Assembly: GCF_017814975.1 (NCBI RefSeq)
Contig: NZ_JAGIQA010000021.1
Location: 62,001-126,000, forward strand
Direction of reading: 5' to 3'
Length of the DNA stretch: 64,000 nt
Source of the DNA: Cupriavidus consociatus
GTDB lineage: Bacteria; Pseudomonadota; Gammaproteobacteria; Burkholderiales; Burkholderiaceae
The notes beneath the pieces are model-generated. The model made no database searches. It saw only the letters and a list, made by a program, of their open reading frames with translations, and had not been told where the DNA came from. Shown piece by piece: positions 42,635 through 51,762 of this stretch (its first letter is position 1; each line of letters starts with the position of its first letter). Made by a program: the position numbers and the translations under genes.

Positions 42635-43975
42635 ATGCCCACCCGCCTGCGTCGTTCTCTTGCGCTGCGCCTGCTGGCGCTGGCCGCGATCTGGCTGGCC
42701 GCTGCGCTTGGCGGCAGCGGCTGGCTGCTGTCGGCCCTGTTCGAGCGCCACGTCAACGATACCTATGTGCGCCAGCTCGACCACCAGCTCGCCAGCCTGG
42801 CCGCGGCGCTGGACTGGGATGCCGGCGGAAAACTGGTGCTGACGCGCGCGCCCGCTGATCCTCGTTATGATTTGCCTTACTCCGGCGCCTACTGGCAGGC
42901 GCGCGCGCCGGGCGCACTGCTGCGCTCGCGCTCGCTGTGGGACACCGAGATGCCCACTGCAGTGGAGCGGCGCCTGGCCAGCACGCAGGCGGAGGTGCGC
43001 CCCGGGCCCAACGATCAGTCGCTGCTGGTGGTGGCGCGCCGGCTGGTGCTGGCCTCGGCGGATACGCCGGTGGAAGTCTCGGTCGCGCTGGACCGTACCG
43101 AACTGCGCGCCGCCCGGCGCAACTTCAACCGCATGCTGGCGTGGTCGCTGACGGCGCTGGGGCTGGGCCTGATGCTCGCCGTGGCTGCACAGGTCAAAGT
43201 CGGCCTGGCGCCGCTGGCATGGCTGCGGCGCGCGCTGGAAACGATGCAGTCGCGCCGCGAAGCGCGCCTGGGTGGCGCCTGGCCGACGGAAGTCGAACCG
43301 CTGGTCAGCGAAATCAACGCGCTGCTGGCGCGCAACGCCCAGGCGCTGGAGCGCTCTCGCCGCCAGGCGGCGGACCTCGCACATGCGGTCAAGACGCCGC
43401 TGGCGGTGCTTGCCAATGAGTCCGCGGCGCTACCGGGCAGCGCCGCCTCGGCCGTCGCCGTGCAGGTGGAAGCGATGCGCCGCCAGGTCGACCGCCATCT
43501 GGCGCGGGCCCGCGCCGCGGGGGCGGCAGGCGCGCGCGGCGTGCGCATCGACGCCGGGCCCGCCGTGCGCGAGCTGGTGCGCGCGCTGTCGCGGCTGCAC
43601 GCCGGGCGCGCGCTGGCGCTGGAAGTGGAAGGCAACGGACATTTTGCCGGCGACCGCCAGGACCTGGTCGAGGTGCTCGGCAACCTGCTGGACAACGCCT
43701 GCCAGTGGGCGCGCACGCGCGTGTGCGTCACGCTGCGCGAGGCCGGCGGCGAACTGGAAATAACGGTTGAGGATGATGGCCCGGGCATGCCGCCCGAGGC
43801 GCGCAAACTGGCCACCGCCCGCTTCGGCAGGCTCGACGAGTCGGCAGCCGGCAGCGGACTGGGCCTGGCGATCGTCACCGACATCGCCGCGATGTACGAA
43901 GGCAGCCTGGGGCTGACGACCAGCCCGTTGGGCGGGCTGTCGGCCCGTCTGCGCCTGCCGGCGGGCCTGCCCTGA
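42635..43975 (+). CDS. PhoQ/QseC-like sensor histidine kinase
   Basis: A 446-residue membrane kinase. It has a first membrane helix (about 10-35), a periplasmic sensor of about 120 residues, a second helix near 170-190, then HAMP, and the HisKA box DLAHAVKTPLAVLAN with phosphoacceptor His250. The ATPase domain carries NLLDNACQWA (N box), VEDDGPGMP (G1) and GSGLGLAIV (G2). The H-x-x-K-T-P-L variant is that of PhoQ-type kinases. It starts one base after the regulator stop. No protein partner other than the PepSY gene is seen. Confidence 0.92.
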   Translation: MPTRLRRSLALRLLALAAIWLAAALGGSGWLLSALFERHVNDTYVRQLDHQLASLAAALDWDAGGKLVLTRAPADPRYDLPYSGAYWQARAPGALLRSRSLWDTEMPTAVERRLASTQAEVRPGPNDQSLLVVARRLVLASADTPVEVSVALDRTELRAARRNFNRMLAWSLTALGLGLMLAVAAQVKVGLAPLAWLRRALETMQSRREARLGGAWPTEVEPLVSEINALLARNAQALERSRRQAADLAHAVKTPLAVLANESAALPGSAASAVAVQVEAMRRQVDRHLARARAAGAAGARGVRIDAGPAVRELVRALSRLHAGRALALEVEGNGHFAGDRQDLVEVLGNLLDNACQWARTRVCVTLREAGGELEITVEDDGPGMPPEARKLATARFGRLDESAAGSGLGLAIVTDIAAMYEGSLGLTTSPLGGLSARLRLPAGLP

Positions 43976-44009
43976 TCCGGTCCGAAATGCCCGTCAATGC
44001 AAATGCCCG

Positions 44010-44507
44010 TCAGTGCGCGCGTGCCGCCATCGCTTCGCGCGTATCGCGCGCCAGCCCCAGCGCGAAAGCGGTTTCCGCCACCAGGAACAGCGGGCCGATC
44101 AGCAGGCCCACCAGGTCGTCGACAAACGCCGGCTTGCGGCCTTCGTAGTAATGGCCGACGAACTGGATAATCCACCCCACCACGAACAGCCCGACCCCGA
44201 TAGCCAGCCACGCAGCGGTCAGCATGGCGGCGATATGCGCGCCGGCATAGAGGAACAGCGCCAGGATCGACGCCATCGCCACACCGAAGCCCAGCGACAG
44301 GCGCAGGTAGAACAGGCACGACAGGATATACACCAGCATCGCCGGGGTCAGATGGGCCGAGCCGTCGCCCAGCGGCATCGCCGGCCGCGCCAGCAGCGTG
44401 GTCACCGCCAGCACGATCATCGGGATGCCGATGAAATGGGTGACGATATTGCGCGAATCGCGGTGGTAGGCGGCGTAGTTGGCCAGGTGCTCGATCAGGG
44501 TTTTCAC
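44010..44507 (-). CDS. DUF962/Mpo1-like membrane protein
   Basis: A 165-residue protein with four to five hydrophobic segments. The N-terminal signature NYAAYHRDSRNIVTHFIGIPMIV and the later HYYEGRKPAFVDDLVGLLIGPLFL are typical of the DUF962/YGL010w family, whose yeast member Mpo1 is an iron-dependent 2-hydroxy fatty acid dioxygenase. The conserved His residues of the family (in HRD, HFIG, GHYYEGRKPA) are present. The start is a GTG at 44507 with a strong AAGGAG site. It is convergent with the kinase gene. Confidence 0.85.
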   Translation of the reverse strand: MKTLIEHLANYAAYHRDSRNIVTHFIGIPMIVLAVTTLLARPAMPLGDGSAHLTPAMLVYILSCLFYLRLSLGFGVAMASILALFLYAGAHIAAMLTAAWLAIGVGLFVVGWIIQFVGHYYEGRKPAFVDDLVGLLIGPLFLVAETAFALGLARDTREAMAARAH

Positions 44508-44694
44508 GGGGCGTCTCCTTGTGTGCGCAGGCGTGCGCGGAAGCTGCCGCCTGCTGCTGTGCGCGCTCAGGTCGCGAGGTGGATTTATAGTAATGAGCGC
44601 GTACCGGCGGGTCTGTCCGGTTTTTGACAATCTGCCGGCACACCGGCTTGGTTACGGCCAGCTTTGACAACCTTGCGCCCCACAGGAGACCGGC

Positions 44695-45465
44695 ATGGGA
44701 TCCGCGCCCCCGCCGCACCGCCACACCCGGCTGCCCGCCAGTGCCGCGCAAGCGCGCGGCCGGCCAGACGGCTCACTGCCGGATAACGACCCGCTGGCCG
44801 CGGTACGCGCGGGCGCCTGGTTCAGCCAGCTGCCGCCGGCGTTGCGCCAGGCGCTGCTCGACGATGGCTGCCTGCGCCGGCTGGTGCCAGGCGAAACCTT
44901 GTTTGCCCGCGGCGACCGCTTCGACGGTCTGTACTGCGTGGCCAGCGGCACCGTGCAGATCCATGCCAGCGGCGAATCGGGCAAGGCAGCACTGCTGGGG
45001 CTGCTCGAGCCCGGCACCTGGTTCGGCGAGATCTGCCTGTTCGACGGCCTGCCGCGCACCCACGACGCCCGCGCAGTCAGCGCCGCCGCGCTGTGGCACC
45101 TGCCGCGCGCGCCGCTGGAGCGCCGCCTCGCGCAGCATCCGGCATGGTGGCAGGCGTTCGGGCGGCTGCTTGCGACAAAGACGCGCCAGGCCTTCGACTA
45201 TGTGGAAGAGACGCAGCTGCTGCCGCCCGCGGCTCGCATTGCCCGGCGCCTGGCCGCGATCGCGCATGGCTATGGCAACCTGCCGGTGCATGCCGATGCG
45301 GTGCTGCGCGTGCGCATCCCGCAGGAGCAGCTGGCGCAGATGCTGGGGCTGTCGCGCCAGACCGTCAACCACGCCCTGCGCGAACTCGAAACCCGCGGCC
45401 TGCTGCGGCTGGAATACGGCGGTATCGAACTGCTCGACCTGGCCGCGCTGGAAGCGCTCAACTGA
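44695..45465 (+). CDS. Crp/Fnr-family transcriptional regulator
   Basis: A 256-residue regulator with an N-terminal cyclic-nucleotide-binding-type barrel (LVPGETLFARGDRFDGLYCVASG, then GTWFGEICLFDGLPRTHDARA) and a C-terminal winged helix with recognition helix LGLSRQTVNHALRELE near residue 220. It has no N-terminal cysteine cluster, so it is not an Fnr-type oxygen sensor. The ATG at 44695 follows CAGGAG. It is 27 bases ahead of the arylamine N-acetyltransferase gene and probably in one operon with it. Confidence 0.88.
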   Translation: MGSAPPPHRHTRLPASAAQARGRPDGSLPDNDPLAAVRAGAWFSQLPPALRQALLDDGCLRRLVPGETLFARGDRFDGLYCVASGTVQIHASGESGKAALLGLLEPGTWFGEICLFDGLPRTHDARAVSAAALWHLPRAPLERRLAQHPAWWQAFGRLLATKTRQAFDYVEETQLLPPAARIARRLAAIAHGYGNLPVHADAVLRVRIPQEQLAQMLGLSRQTVNHALRELETRGLLRLEYGGIELLDLAALEALN

Positions 45466-45492
45466 ATCCGCCACCATGGAGCCTTTCCTGCC

Positions 45493-46350
45493 ATGACCAC
45501 ACTCGATGCCGCCCGACTCGACGCCTATTGCGCGCGGCTGGGCATCGCCGCCCCGCCCTCGCCCACGCTTGAGGCGCTCGATGCCGTGATCGGCGCGCAG
45601 CTGGCCAGCATTCCGTTCGAAAACATCGACCCGCTGCTGCGGCGGCCAGTCAGCATTGATCTCGACACCGTCTTCGACAAGCTGGTCACGCGCGGGCGCG
45701 GCGGCTACTGCTTCGAGCTCAACACGCTGCTGGCGGCGGCGCTGGGAGCGTTCGGCTTCAGCGTGACGCCGCTGGCCGCGCGCGTGCGCTGGGGCTTACC
45801 CGATGCGGTCGAGACCGTGGTATCGCACATGCTGCTGCGCGTGGAAGTGGCGCATCGCAGCTATCTCGCCGACGTCGGCTTCGGCGGGCCCACGCCGTTC
45901 CGCGCGATGGCGCTGTCCGCGCCTGCCGAGGACGACTTCCCCTACCGGCTCGCCAGCTCCCCGCCGGAAGCCGCCGGCACCGCGTTCCACAGCTTCGACC
46001 TGGAGGCGCGGGGCGATGCGGGCTGGGTCAAGGTCTACCGCTTCGACCTGACTCCGCAGCCATGGATCGATTTCGGGCCGCGCAACTGGTATGTCTCGAC
46101 GCATCCGGACAGCGTGTTCCTGCGCCGGCTGACGGCCGCACGCACCGATGGCGGCACGCGCGTGACGCTGGCCGATGGCGATCTGGCCGAACGCGCACCG
46201 GACGGCAGCGTGCGGCGCCAGCGGCTGGAAACGCCCGAGGCCGTGGTGCAGGTCCTGGACGAGCGCTTCGGCATACGGCTCGACGATGGCTTGCGGCACG
46301 GGCTGATGGCGGCGCTGCCACAGTTGCTCGCCGCCAACGCGCGCACATGA
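45493..46350 (+). CDS. Arylamine N-acetyltransferase
   Basis: A 285-residue NAT enzyme. The catalytic triad is complete: Cys73 (RGGYCFELN), His112 (SHMLL) and Asp127 (ADVGFGG). Further family blocks are SIPFENIDPLL near residue 40 and NWYVSTHPDSVF near residue 200. It transfers acetyl from acetyl-CoA to arylamines or hydrazines and, in some bacteria, handles aromatic acids. It follows a Crp-like gene closely. The start ATG at 45493 has GGAG upstream. Confidence 0.92.
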   Translation: MTTLDAARLDAYCARLGIAAPPSPTLEALDAVIGAQLASIPFENIDPLLRRPVSIDLDTVFDKLVTRGRGGYCFELNTLLAAALGAFGFSVTPLAARVRWGLPDAVETVVSHMLLRVEVAHRSYLADVGFGGPTPFRAMALSAPAEDDFPYRLASSPPEAAGTAFHSFDLEARGDAGWVKVYRFDLTPQPWIDFGPRNWYVSTHPDSVFLRRLTAARTDGGTRVTLADGDLAERAPDGSVRRQRLETPEAVVQVLDERFGIRLDDGLRHGLMAALPQLLAANART

Positions 46351-46620
46351 GCGCATGGAGTGCGCGGCTTGTGCGCCACCTTCCGGTGATGCCATGCCGC
46401 GCTGCACCAGTATCCTCCATGCACGCCGCGCATTGCCCGCAGAAAGAATGCTGATATGGCCGCCATCCGGGCCGCGGTGCTGTGGACTCGGCTGGCGCGG
46501 CACCACCATAATGATCCGTCGATGCAGCGTTAACGCCGCATCGCCAGGACAACAGCGCGGCACACCTGCCGCCTGCATGAAGCCGGCCGCTGACGCCGGC
46601 GCAGCTATACAGGAGACTCC

Positions 46621-47385
46621 ATGTCATTGTTCGATCTGACGGGCAAGGTTGCCATCGTCACCGGCTCGTCGCGCGGCATCGGCCGCGCCATCGCCGAGCA
46701 GATGGCCGTCCAGGGCGCCAAGGTAGTGATTTCTTCGCGCAAGGCAGAGGCCTGCCAGGAAGTGGTTGACGCGCTCAATGCACGCCATGGCGCCGGCACC
46801 GCCATCGCGGTGCCGGCCAATATCTCGTCGAAGGAAGACCTGCAGCGTCTGGTCGACGAAACCAACCGCACCTTCGGCAAGGTCGACGTGCTGGTCTGCA
46901 ATGCCGCGTCCAACCCCTATTACGGGCCGATGGGCGGCGTCTCGGACGACCAGTTCCGCAAGGTGCTGGACAACAACGTCATTTCCAACCACTGGCTGAT
47001 CCAGATGGTGGCGCCGCAGATGATCGACCGCAAGGACGGCTCGATCATCATCGTGTCGTCGATCGGCGGCCTGCGCGGCTCGCCGACCATCGGCGTGTAC
47101 AACATCTCCAAGGCCGCGGATTTCCAGCTGGCGCGCAACCTTGCGGTGGAATTCGGCCCGCACAACGTGCGCGTCAACTGCATCGCGCCGGGCCTGATCA
47201 AGACCGACTTCGCGCGCGCGCTGTGGGAAGATCCCGAGCGCTACAAGCAGTCCACGCAGGGCGCCCCGCTGCGCCGCATTGGCGAGCCCGTCGAGATCGC
47301 CGGCGCGGCCGTGTACCTGGCCTCCGCCGCAAGCAGCTTCATGACCGGCCAGGCGCTGGTTGTCGACGGCGGCGTGACGATCTGA
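46621..47385 (+). CDS. Short-chain dehydrogenase/reductase
   Basis: A 254-residue classical SDR. Cofactor motif TGSSRGIGRAIA (residues 15-26), the NAAS motif near residue 97, the catalytic Ser of IVSSIGG, the Tyr-x-x-x-Lys as YNISK near residues 160-164, and the C-terminal MTGQALVVDGG. The basic residue pattern after beta 2 (SSRKAE) favours NADP. It lies 132 bases ahead of an acyl-CoA ligase on the same strand and may belong to the same catabolic unit. The substrate is unknown. It has a strong ribosome site (AGGAGA). Confidence 0.9.
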   Translation: MSLFDLTGKVAIVTGSSRGIGRAIAEQMAVQGAKVVISSRKAEACQEVVDALNARHGAGTAIAVPANISSKEDLQRLVDETNRTFGKVDVLVCNAASNPYYGPMGGVSDDQFRKVLDNNVISNHWLIQMVAPQMIDRKDGSIIIVSSIGGLRGSPTIGVYNISKAADFQLARNLAVEFGPHNVRVNCIAPGLIKTDFARALWEDPERYKQSTQGAPLRRIGEPVEIAGAAVYLASAASSFMTGQALVVDGGVTI

Positions 47386-47517
47386 GCCACGCCTCTAAGC
47401 CGCATTTGAGTTGTACCTGAGCTTCTGACGCAAGCGTTGCGCGTGCGCCGTCCTGTCCGGCGCACGCCGCTTTCTTTGCATTGCCCTCAACCTGCAGCGC
47501 AGTTACGGGAGGCAGTC

Positions 47518-49266
47518 ATGTCAAGCAATCCGCAAGCGGCCGGCAACTGGCCGGTCATGTCCCTGGCCGAGGCCCATGCCCGGCTGACCGCGCCGGGCTC
47601 GCCCTTCGAGACCGAGTCGCGCGTGATCCGCGGCATCCCCACCACCGTCTGGAAGCACGCACCCGCGACGCTGTGCGACCTGTTCCATGCGACCCGTGCC
47701 TTCGGCGACCGCACCTTCGTGGTCTACGAGGACGAGCGCGTTTCCTACGATGCCTTTCGTCGCGCCGCCATCGCGCTGGCGCACGCGCTGGTGCGCGACG
47801 GCGTGCGCAAGGGCGACCGCGTGGCCCTGGCGATGCGCAACCTGCCGGAGTGGCCGGTGGCGTTCTACGGCGCGCTGCTCGCAGGGGCGATCGTGACGCC
47901 GCTGAATGCGTGGTGGACCGGCGCCGAGCTGGAATACGGCCTGGCCGATTCCGGCAGCCGCGTGGCCATCGTCGATGCCGAGCGGCTCGACCGTATCCTC
48001 GAGCATCTGCCCGGCTGCCCGGCCCTGGAACGCGTCTACGCCTCGCGCACCTGCGCTGCGACCGGCGATGCCCGCGTCGCCGCACTGGAAACCGTGATCG
48101 GTACCAGCGCCGACTGGGCCGCGCTGCCGCAGCAATCGCCGCCGCAGGCCGAGATCGGCCCGGAGGACGATGCCACCATCTTCTATACTTCCGGCACCAC
48201 CGGCAAACCCAAGGGGGCCTTGGGCACGCATCGCAACTCCGCCACGGTCGCTGCCGCGGGCAGCTTCAGCCCGCTGCGCAACCTGCTGCGCCGCGGCGAG
48301 CCGATTCCAGCGCCGGATCCCGCCGCCCCGCAGAAGGCCATGCTGCTGGCGGTGCCGTTCTTCCATGTCACGGGCTGCATGGCGGTGCTCAACGGCGCGC
48401 TCGCCACCGGCGGCAAGATCGTGCTGATGCACCGCTGGGACGCGCTGCGCGGCATGGAGCTGATCGAGCGCGAGCGCTGCACCGCTGCCGGCGGCGTGCC
48501 CACCATCGCCTGGCAGATCCTGGAGCATCCCGAGCGCGCGCGCTTCGACCTGTCTTCGCTGGAGAACGTCAACTACGGCGGCGCGCCGGCGTCGCCGGAA
48601 CTGGTGCGGCGCATCGGCGACGTGTTTCCGACCGCCGCACCTGGCATCGGCTGGGGCATGACCGAAACCTCGTCGACCTTCACCAGCCACAGCGCCGAAG
48701 AGTACGTGCTGCGCCCCGACAGCAGCGGCCCGGCGCTGCCGATCGGCGAAATGAAAGTGGTCGACGGACGCGGCCAGGCGCTGCCACCAGGCGAGACCGG
48801 CGAACTGCTGGTACGCGGCGCCAACGTCGTGCGCGGCTACTGGAACAAGCCCGAAGCCACCGCGCAGACCTTTGTCGACGGCTGGCTGCGCACCGGCGAC
48901 ATCGCGCGGCTGGACGAGGAAGGCTATGTCTATATCGTCGACCGCATGAAGGACATGCTGATCCGCGGCGGCGAGAACATCTACTGCATCGAGGTGGAAA
49001 GCACGCTGTACGAACATCCGGCGGTGATGGACGCGGCGGTGGTCGGCATCGCGCACAAGACACTGGGCGAGGAACCGGCGGCCGTGGTCAGCCTCAAGCC
49101 GGGCATGCAGGTAGCCGAGGCCGAACTGCAGGAATTCGTGCGCGAGCGGCTGGCGGCGTTCAAGGTGCCGGTGCGCATCCTGCTGTACCAGGAGATGCTG
49201 CCGCGCAATGCGAATGGCAAGATTCTCAAGTCGAACCTGCGCAAGCTGTTCGGCCCGGCAGCCTGA
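47518..49266 (+). CDS. AMP-forming acyl-CoA synthetase (class I ligase)
   Basis: A 582-residue ANL-family ligase. P-loop YTSGTTGKPKG near residues 222-232, A5 motif GWGMTETSS near residue 380, the hinge region WLRTGDIARLDEEGYVYIVDRMKD, and the catalytic Lys of NGKILKS at the end. The extended length and the N-terminal block GSPFETESRVIRGIPTTVWK mark a subgroup of medium-chain or feruloyl-like ligases. With the SDR upstream it may form a small acyl-CoA catabolic unit (inference). The ATG at 47518 follows GGGAGG. Confidence 0.9.
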   Translation: MSSNPQAAGNWPVMSLAEAHARLTAPGSPFETESRVIRGIPTTVWKHAPATLCDLFHATRAFGDRTFVVYEDERVSYDAFRRAAIALAHALVRDGVRKGDRVALAMRNLPEWPVAFYGALLAGAIVTPLNAWWTGAELEYGLADSGSRVAIVDAERLDRILEHLPGCPALERVYASRTCAATGDARVAALETVIGTSADWAALPQQSPPQAEIGPEDDATIFYTSGTTGKPKGALGTHRNSATVAAAGSFSPLRNLLRRGEPIPAPDPAAPQKAMLLAVPFFHVTGCMAVLNGALATGGKIVLMHRWDALRGMELIERERCTAAGGVPTIAWQILEHPERARFDLSSLENVNYGGAPASPELVRRIGDVFPTAAPGIGWGMTETSSTFTSHSAEEYVLRPDSSGPALPIGEMKVVDGRGQALPPGETGELLVRGANVVRGYWNKPEATAQTFVDGWLRTGDIARLDEEGYVYIVDRMKDMLIRGGENIYCIEVESTLYEHPAVMDAAVVGIAHKTLGEEPAAVVSLKPGMQVAEAELQEFVRERLAAFKVPVRILLYQEMLPRNANGKILKSNLRKLFGPAA

Positions 49267-49303
49267 CCAGCCGGCGGCAAACCATCACAACAAGGAACAA
49301 GAA

Positions 49304-50146
49304 TTGACGGACCTGGCAAAGCGGAATCGAACCCTGTCCAATCCCTTGCACCTTGGCGCCGCCGTGGCGGCAGCCGCGCTGCTGGCCGGCTGCGCGGCCG
49401 GCGGCACCAACCTGTCCGCGGTGCCGGAATTCCGCCCGGGCGTGCCGGCCGGCTACCTGGCCGCCGATGCGCGCCCGGACAGCCTGAAGCTGTTGCCCGC
49501 CCCACCGGCACAGGGCTCGCCCGCGCAGGCGCTGGATGACGATGCGGCGCGCCAGGCCGGCACGCTGCGCGGCTCACCTCGCTGGCAGGTTGCCGCCACC
49601 GACGCCGTACTCACCTTCCCGCAGGCGGCCAGCGCGTTTTCATGTGCGCTGGGGGTGCCGGTCAGTGCCAGGGACACGCCCTACCTGAATATTTTGCTGC
49701 GCCGCAGCCTGGTCGATGCCGGCCTGTCCACCTATGGCGCCAAGGACCGCTACAAGCGCACGCGGCCATTCGTCGCCAACAAGACCGCGATGTGCACGCC
49801 AGACGAAGCCACCAAGCTGGAGAAAGACGGATCCTACCCGTCGGGCCACAGCGCCATCGGCTGGGCCTGGGCGCTGATCCTGGCCGAGGTGGAACCGGCC
49901 CGCGCGGACGCCATCCTGGCGCGCGGGCGCGCCTTCGGCCAGAGCCGGGTGGTGTGCAACGTGCACTGGCAGAGCGACGTCAATGAAGGCCGCATGATGG
50001 CCGCCGCGACCGTGGCGCGCCTGCATGCAGATCCGACCTTCCGCGCAGATCTGGAACAGGCGCGCCGCGAAGTGGCCGCGGCACGCGCCGCCGGCGCCCG
50101 CGCGCCGGGCGATTGCCAGGCCGAAGCCGCGGCGCTGGCACCCTGA
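49304..50146 (+). CDS. PhoN-like class A acid phosphatase (PAP2 superfamily), lipoprotein
   Basis: A 280-residue envelope phosphatase. The PAP2 signature is complete: K-x-R-Y-K-R-T-R-P near residue 150, GSYPSGHSA near 180 and SRVVCNVHWQSDV near 215, with catalytic His residues. The N-terminus has a signal segment with lipobox Leu-Ala-Gly-Cys. The start is a TTG at 49304, preceded by AAGGAA; no in-frame ATG fits. The enzyme releases phosphate from a range of monoesters in the periplasm. It is convergent with creA. Confidence 0.88.
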   Translation: MTDLAKRNRTLSNPLHLGAAVAAAALLAGCAAGGTNLSAVPEFRPGVPAGYLAADARPDSLKLLPAPPAQGSPAQALDDDAARQAGTLRGSPRWQVAATDAVLTFPQAASAFSCALGVPVSARDTPYLNILLRRSLVDAGLSTYGAKDRYKRTRPFVANKTAMCTPDEATKLEKDGSYPSGHSAIGWAWALILAEVEPARADAILARGRAFGQSRVVCNVHWQSDVNEGRMMAAATVARLHADPTFRADLEQARREVAAARAAGARAPGDCQAEAAALAP

Positions 50147-50162
50147 TCGACCCGGCAGCGCT

Positions 50163-50639
50163 TTACTTGACGGGAATCGCCGTGCCGGCCGGTACCGGCA
50201 CGGCGGTCACGCTGTTCTGCGGGCTGCCGCTGACGATGCGGTCCGAATAGGTCAGGTAGACCAGCGTATTACGCTTGCGATCGACCGCGCGCACCACGTG
50301 CAGCGTCTTGAACAGCACCGACATGCGCTCGGAAAAGACGTTGTCCTGCTGCTTCAGCGGCCCCTTGAAGGCGATGGTTCCCACCTGCCGGCACGCGATC
50401 GAGGCTTCCGGCGGGTCTTCCGCCATGCCCAGCTGGCCCTTGATACCGCCGGTGCGGGCCCGCGACACGTAGCAGGTGATGCCGTCGACCTGCGGATCGT
50501 CATAGGCTTCGATCACGACCTTGTCGGAGCCGGTCATGCGGAAATTGGTGCTGACGCTGCCGATCTCTTCGGCATGCGCGCCGCCCGTGGCCGCCGCGCA
50601 GGCGGCCAGGGCCAGGATCGTGCAGGATCGCTTCATCAT
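50163..50639 (-). CDS. creA: CreA-family periplasmic protein
   Basis: A 158-residue protein with a signal peptide ending near residue 24 (GGAHA). It has the CreA family pattern: EIGSVSTNFRMTGSDKVVIEAYDDP, then GITCYVSRARTGGIKGQLG and ASIACRQVG, with two conserved cysteines. The function of CreA is not known; the gene is widespread in proteobacteria. The start could be either of two adjacent ATG codons (50639 or 50636). It is 16 bases from the thioesterase gene on the same strand, so the two are probably co-transcribed. Confidence 0.9.
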   Translation of the reverse strand: MMKRSCTILALAACAAATGGAHAEEIGSVSTNFRMTGSDKVVIEAYDDPQVDGITCYVSRARTGGIKGQLGMAEDPPEASIACRQVGTIAFKGPLKQQDNVFSERMSVLFKTLHVVRAVDRKRNTLVYLTYSDRIVSGSPQNSVTAVPVPAGTAIPVK

Positions 50640-50655
50640 GGCGGGAGGCAACGTG

Positions 50656-51141
50656 TCAGGTCACCGACGACTTGATGTCGCCGTGGCGCTTTTCCATTTC
50701 CTGGCGCAGCGCACGGCGCTGCTGGGCGGCGGCAAAGCGCTGGCGCTCGACCTCGTCGCGCGGCTCGAGCGGCGGCACTTCGGCCGGGGCGCCGTTGTCA
50801 TCGACCGCCACCATGGTGAAGTAGCAGCTGTTGGTATGGCGCACCAGCTTGCTGCGGATATTCTCGGTCACGACCTTGATGCCGATCTCCATCGAGCTGC
50901 GCCCGGTAAAGTTGACCGAGGCCAGGAAGGTCACCAGCTCGCCCACGTGGATGGGCTGGCGGAACATCACCTGGTCAACCGACAGCGTCACCACGTAGCG
51001 GCCGGCATAGCGGCTGGCGCAGGCATAGGCGACCATGTCCAGGTACTTCAGGATGGTGCCGCCGTGGACGTTGCCGGAGAAATTGGCCATGTCCGGCGTC
51101 ATCAGCACGGTCATGGAAAGCTGGTGGGACTGGTCGTTCAT
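50656..51141 (-). CDS. Hotdog-fold acyl-CoA thioesterase (YciA-like)
   Basis: A 161-residue protein of the YciA/ACOT group. The core signature is NFSGNVHGGTILKYLDMVAY (residues 20-39, with the catalytic-region Asn and Asp), followed by TLSVDQVMFRQPIHVGELV. It hydrolyses acyl-CoAs in the cytoplasm, probably as a hexamer. The C-terminal 30 residues are a charged helical tail. The ATG at 51141 begins the domain. It is upstream of creA in the same direction. Confidence 0.9.
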   Translation of the reverse strand: MNDQSHQLSMTVLMTPDMANFSGNVHGGTILKYLDMVAYACASRYAGRYVVTLSVDQVMFRQPIHVGELVTFLASVNFTGRSSMEIGIKVVTENIRSKLVRHTNSCYFTMVAVDDNGAPAEVPPLEPRDEVERQRFAAAQQRRALRQEMEKRHGDIKSSVT

Positions 51142-51261
51142 GATGCGTGGGAGTTCGGATTGCGGGGGCGGTCGCACCGGGCCGGCTGGCGGCATCCGGG
51201 CGCCGGCAGTTTAACCCGGATCGGCCCGGCCGTTGCCGTTCATCGCGGCATGGCGCGGAAA

Positions 51262-51290
51262 ACAAAAAAGCGGCCTGCCTGGCCGCTTCT
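51262..51290 (-). terminator. Intrinsic terminator of HU gene
   Basis: AAGCGGCC-TGCCT-GGCCGCTT (51268-51288) reads on the minus strand as a GC stem followed by a T run (TTTTTTG). It lies 20-25 bases past the HU stop. Confidence 0.9.
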
Positions 51291-51311
51291 CACGCTGTGG
51301 ACGCAAACTGC

Positions 51312-51593
51312 TTACTTCTTCTTGTTCACCGCGTCCTTGAAACCCTGTCCGGCGGAAAACTTGACCGTCTTGGCGGCCGGGATCTTGATGGTTTCGCCGG
51401 TGCGCGGATTGCGTCCCGTGCGGGCCGCGCGCTTGCCGGCGCTGAAGCTGCCAAAACCTACCAGCGTGACCGAATCACCCTTTGCCACTGCCTTCTTGAT
51501 GCTGTCCAGCGCTGCGTTGAGCGCGCGCTCAGCGGCGGCGTTGCTCAGTTCTGCTTCCGTGGCGATGGCCGATACCAGTTCACCTTTATTCAT
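51312..51593 (-). CDS. hupB: DNA-binding protein HU
   Basis: A 93-residue classical HU protein. Start MNKGELVSAIATEAELSN, the core VTLVGFGSFSAGKRAARTGRNPRTGE in outline with the DNA-intercalating NPRTG tip, and the end KFSAGQGFKDAVN. The ATG at 51593 has AAGGGA upstream. It has a strong terminator and a long upstream leader that contains an attenuator-like structure at 51713-51762. HU condenses the nucleoid and supports recombination and repair. Confidence 0.95.
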   Translation of the reverse strand: MNKGELVSAIATEAELSNAAAERALNAALDSIKKAVAKGDSVTLVGFGSFSAGKRAARTGRNPRTGETIKIPAAKTVKFSAGQGFKDAVNKKK

Positions 51594-51712
51594 GGCTGAT
51601 TTCCCTTGTTGGTCGTCGTCACCGATGTGCTTGCCTGGCGGCAAAACATCGATCGGCGCAGTCTAATCTGCCCCTTGTGCGTTGAGCAATCCCCAGTGGC
51701 ACCAATGCAACG

Positions 51713-51762
51713 AAAAAACCCGCAAATCCTTGCTTGAGGCCGGTTAGCGGGCAATTTCCCGC
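51713..51762 (-). promoter_or_regulatory. Attenuator-like alternative hairpins upstream of HU
   Basis: On the minus strand, three segments alternate: GCGGG (51762-51758), CCCGC (51751-51747) and GCGGG (51723-51719), the last followed by six T (51718-51713). Segment 2 can pair with 1 or with 3. Pairing 2:3 makes a terminator; pairing 1:2 prevents it. The structure could be an attenuator in the HU leader or the end of an upstream small transcript. Confidence 0.45.

Noticed and set aside
46351..46620. Small plus-strand open frames between the acetyltransferase and SDR genes
   Set aside because: Frames overlap the next gene's start, lack ribosome sites and have no recognisable sequence.
47521..49056. 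Minus-strand open frame (511 codons) opposite the second CoA ligase
   Set aside because: Same antisense effect; the plus strand carries all ANL ligase motifs.
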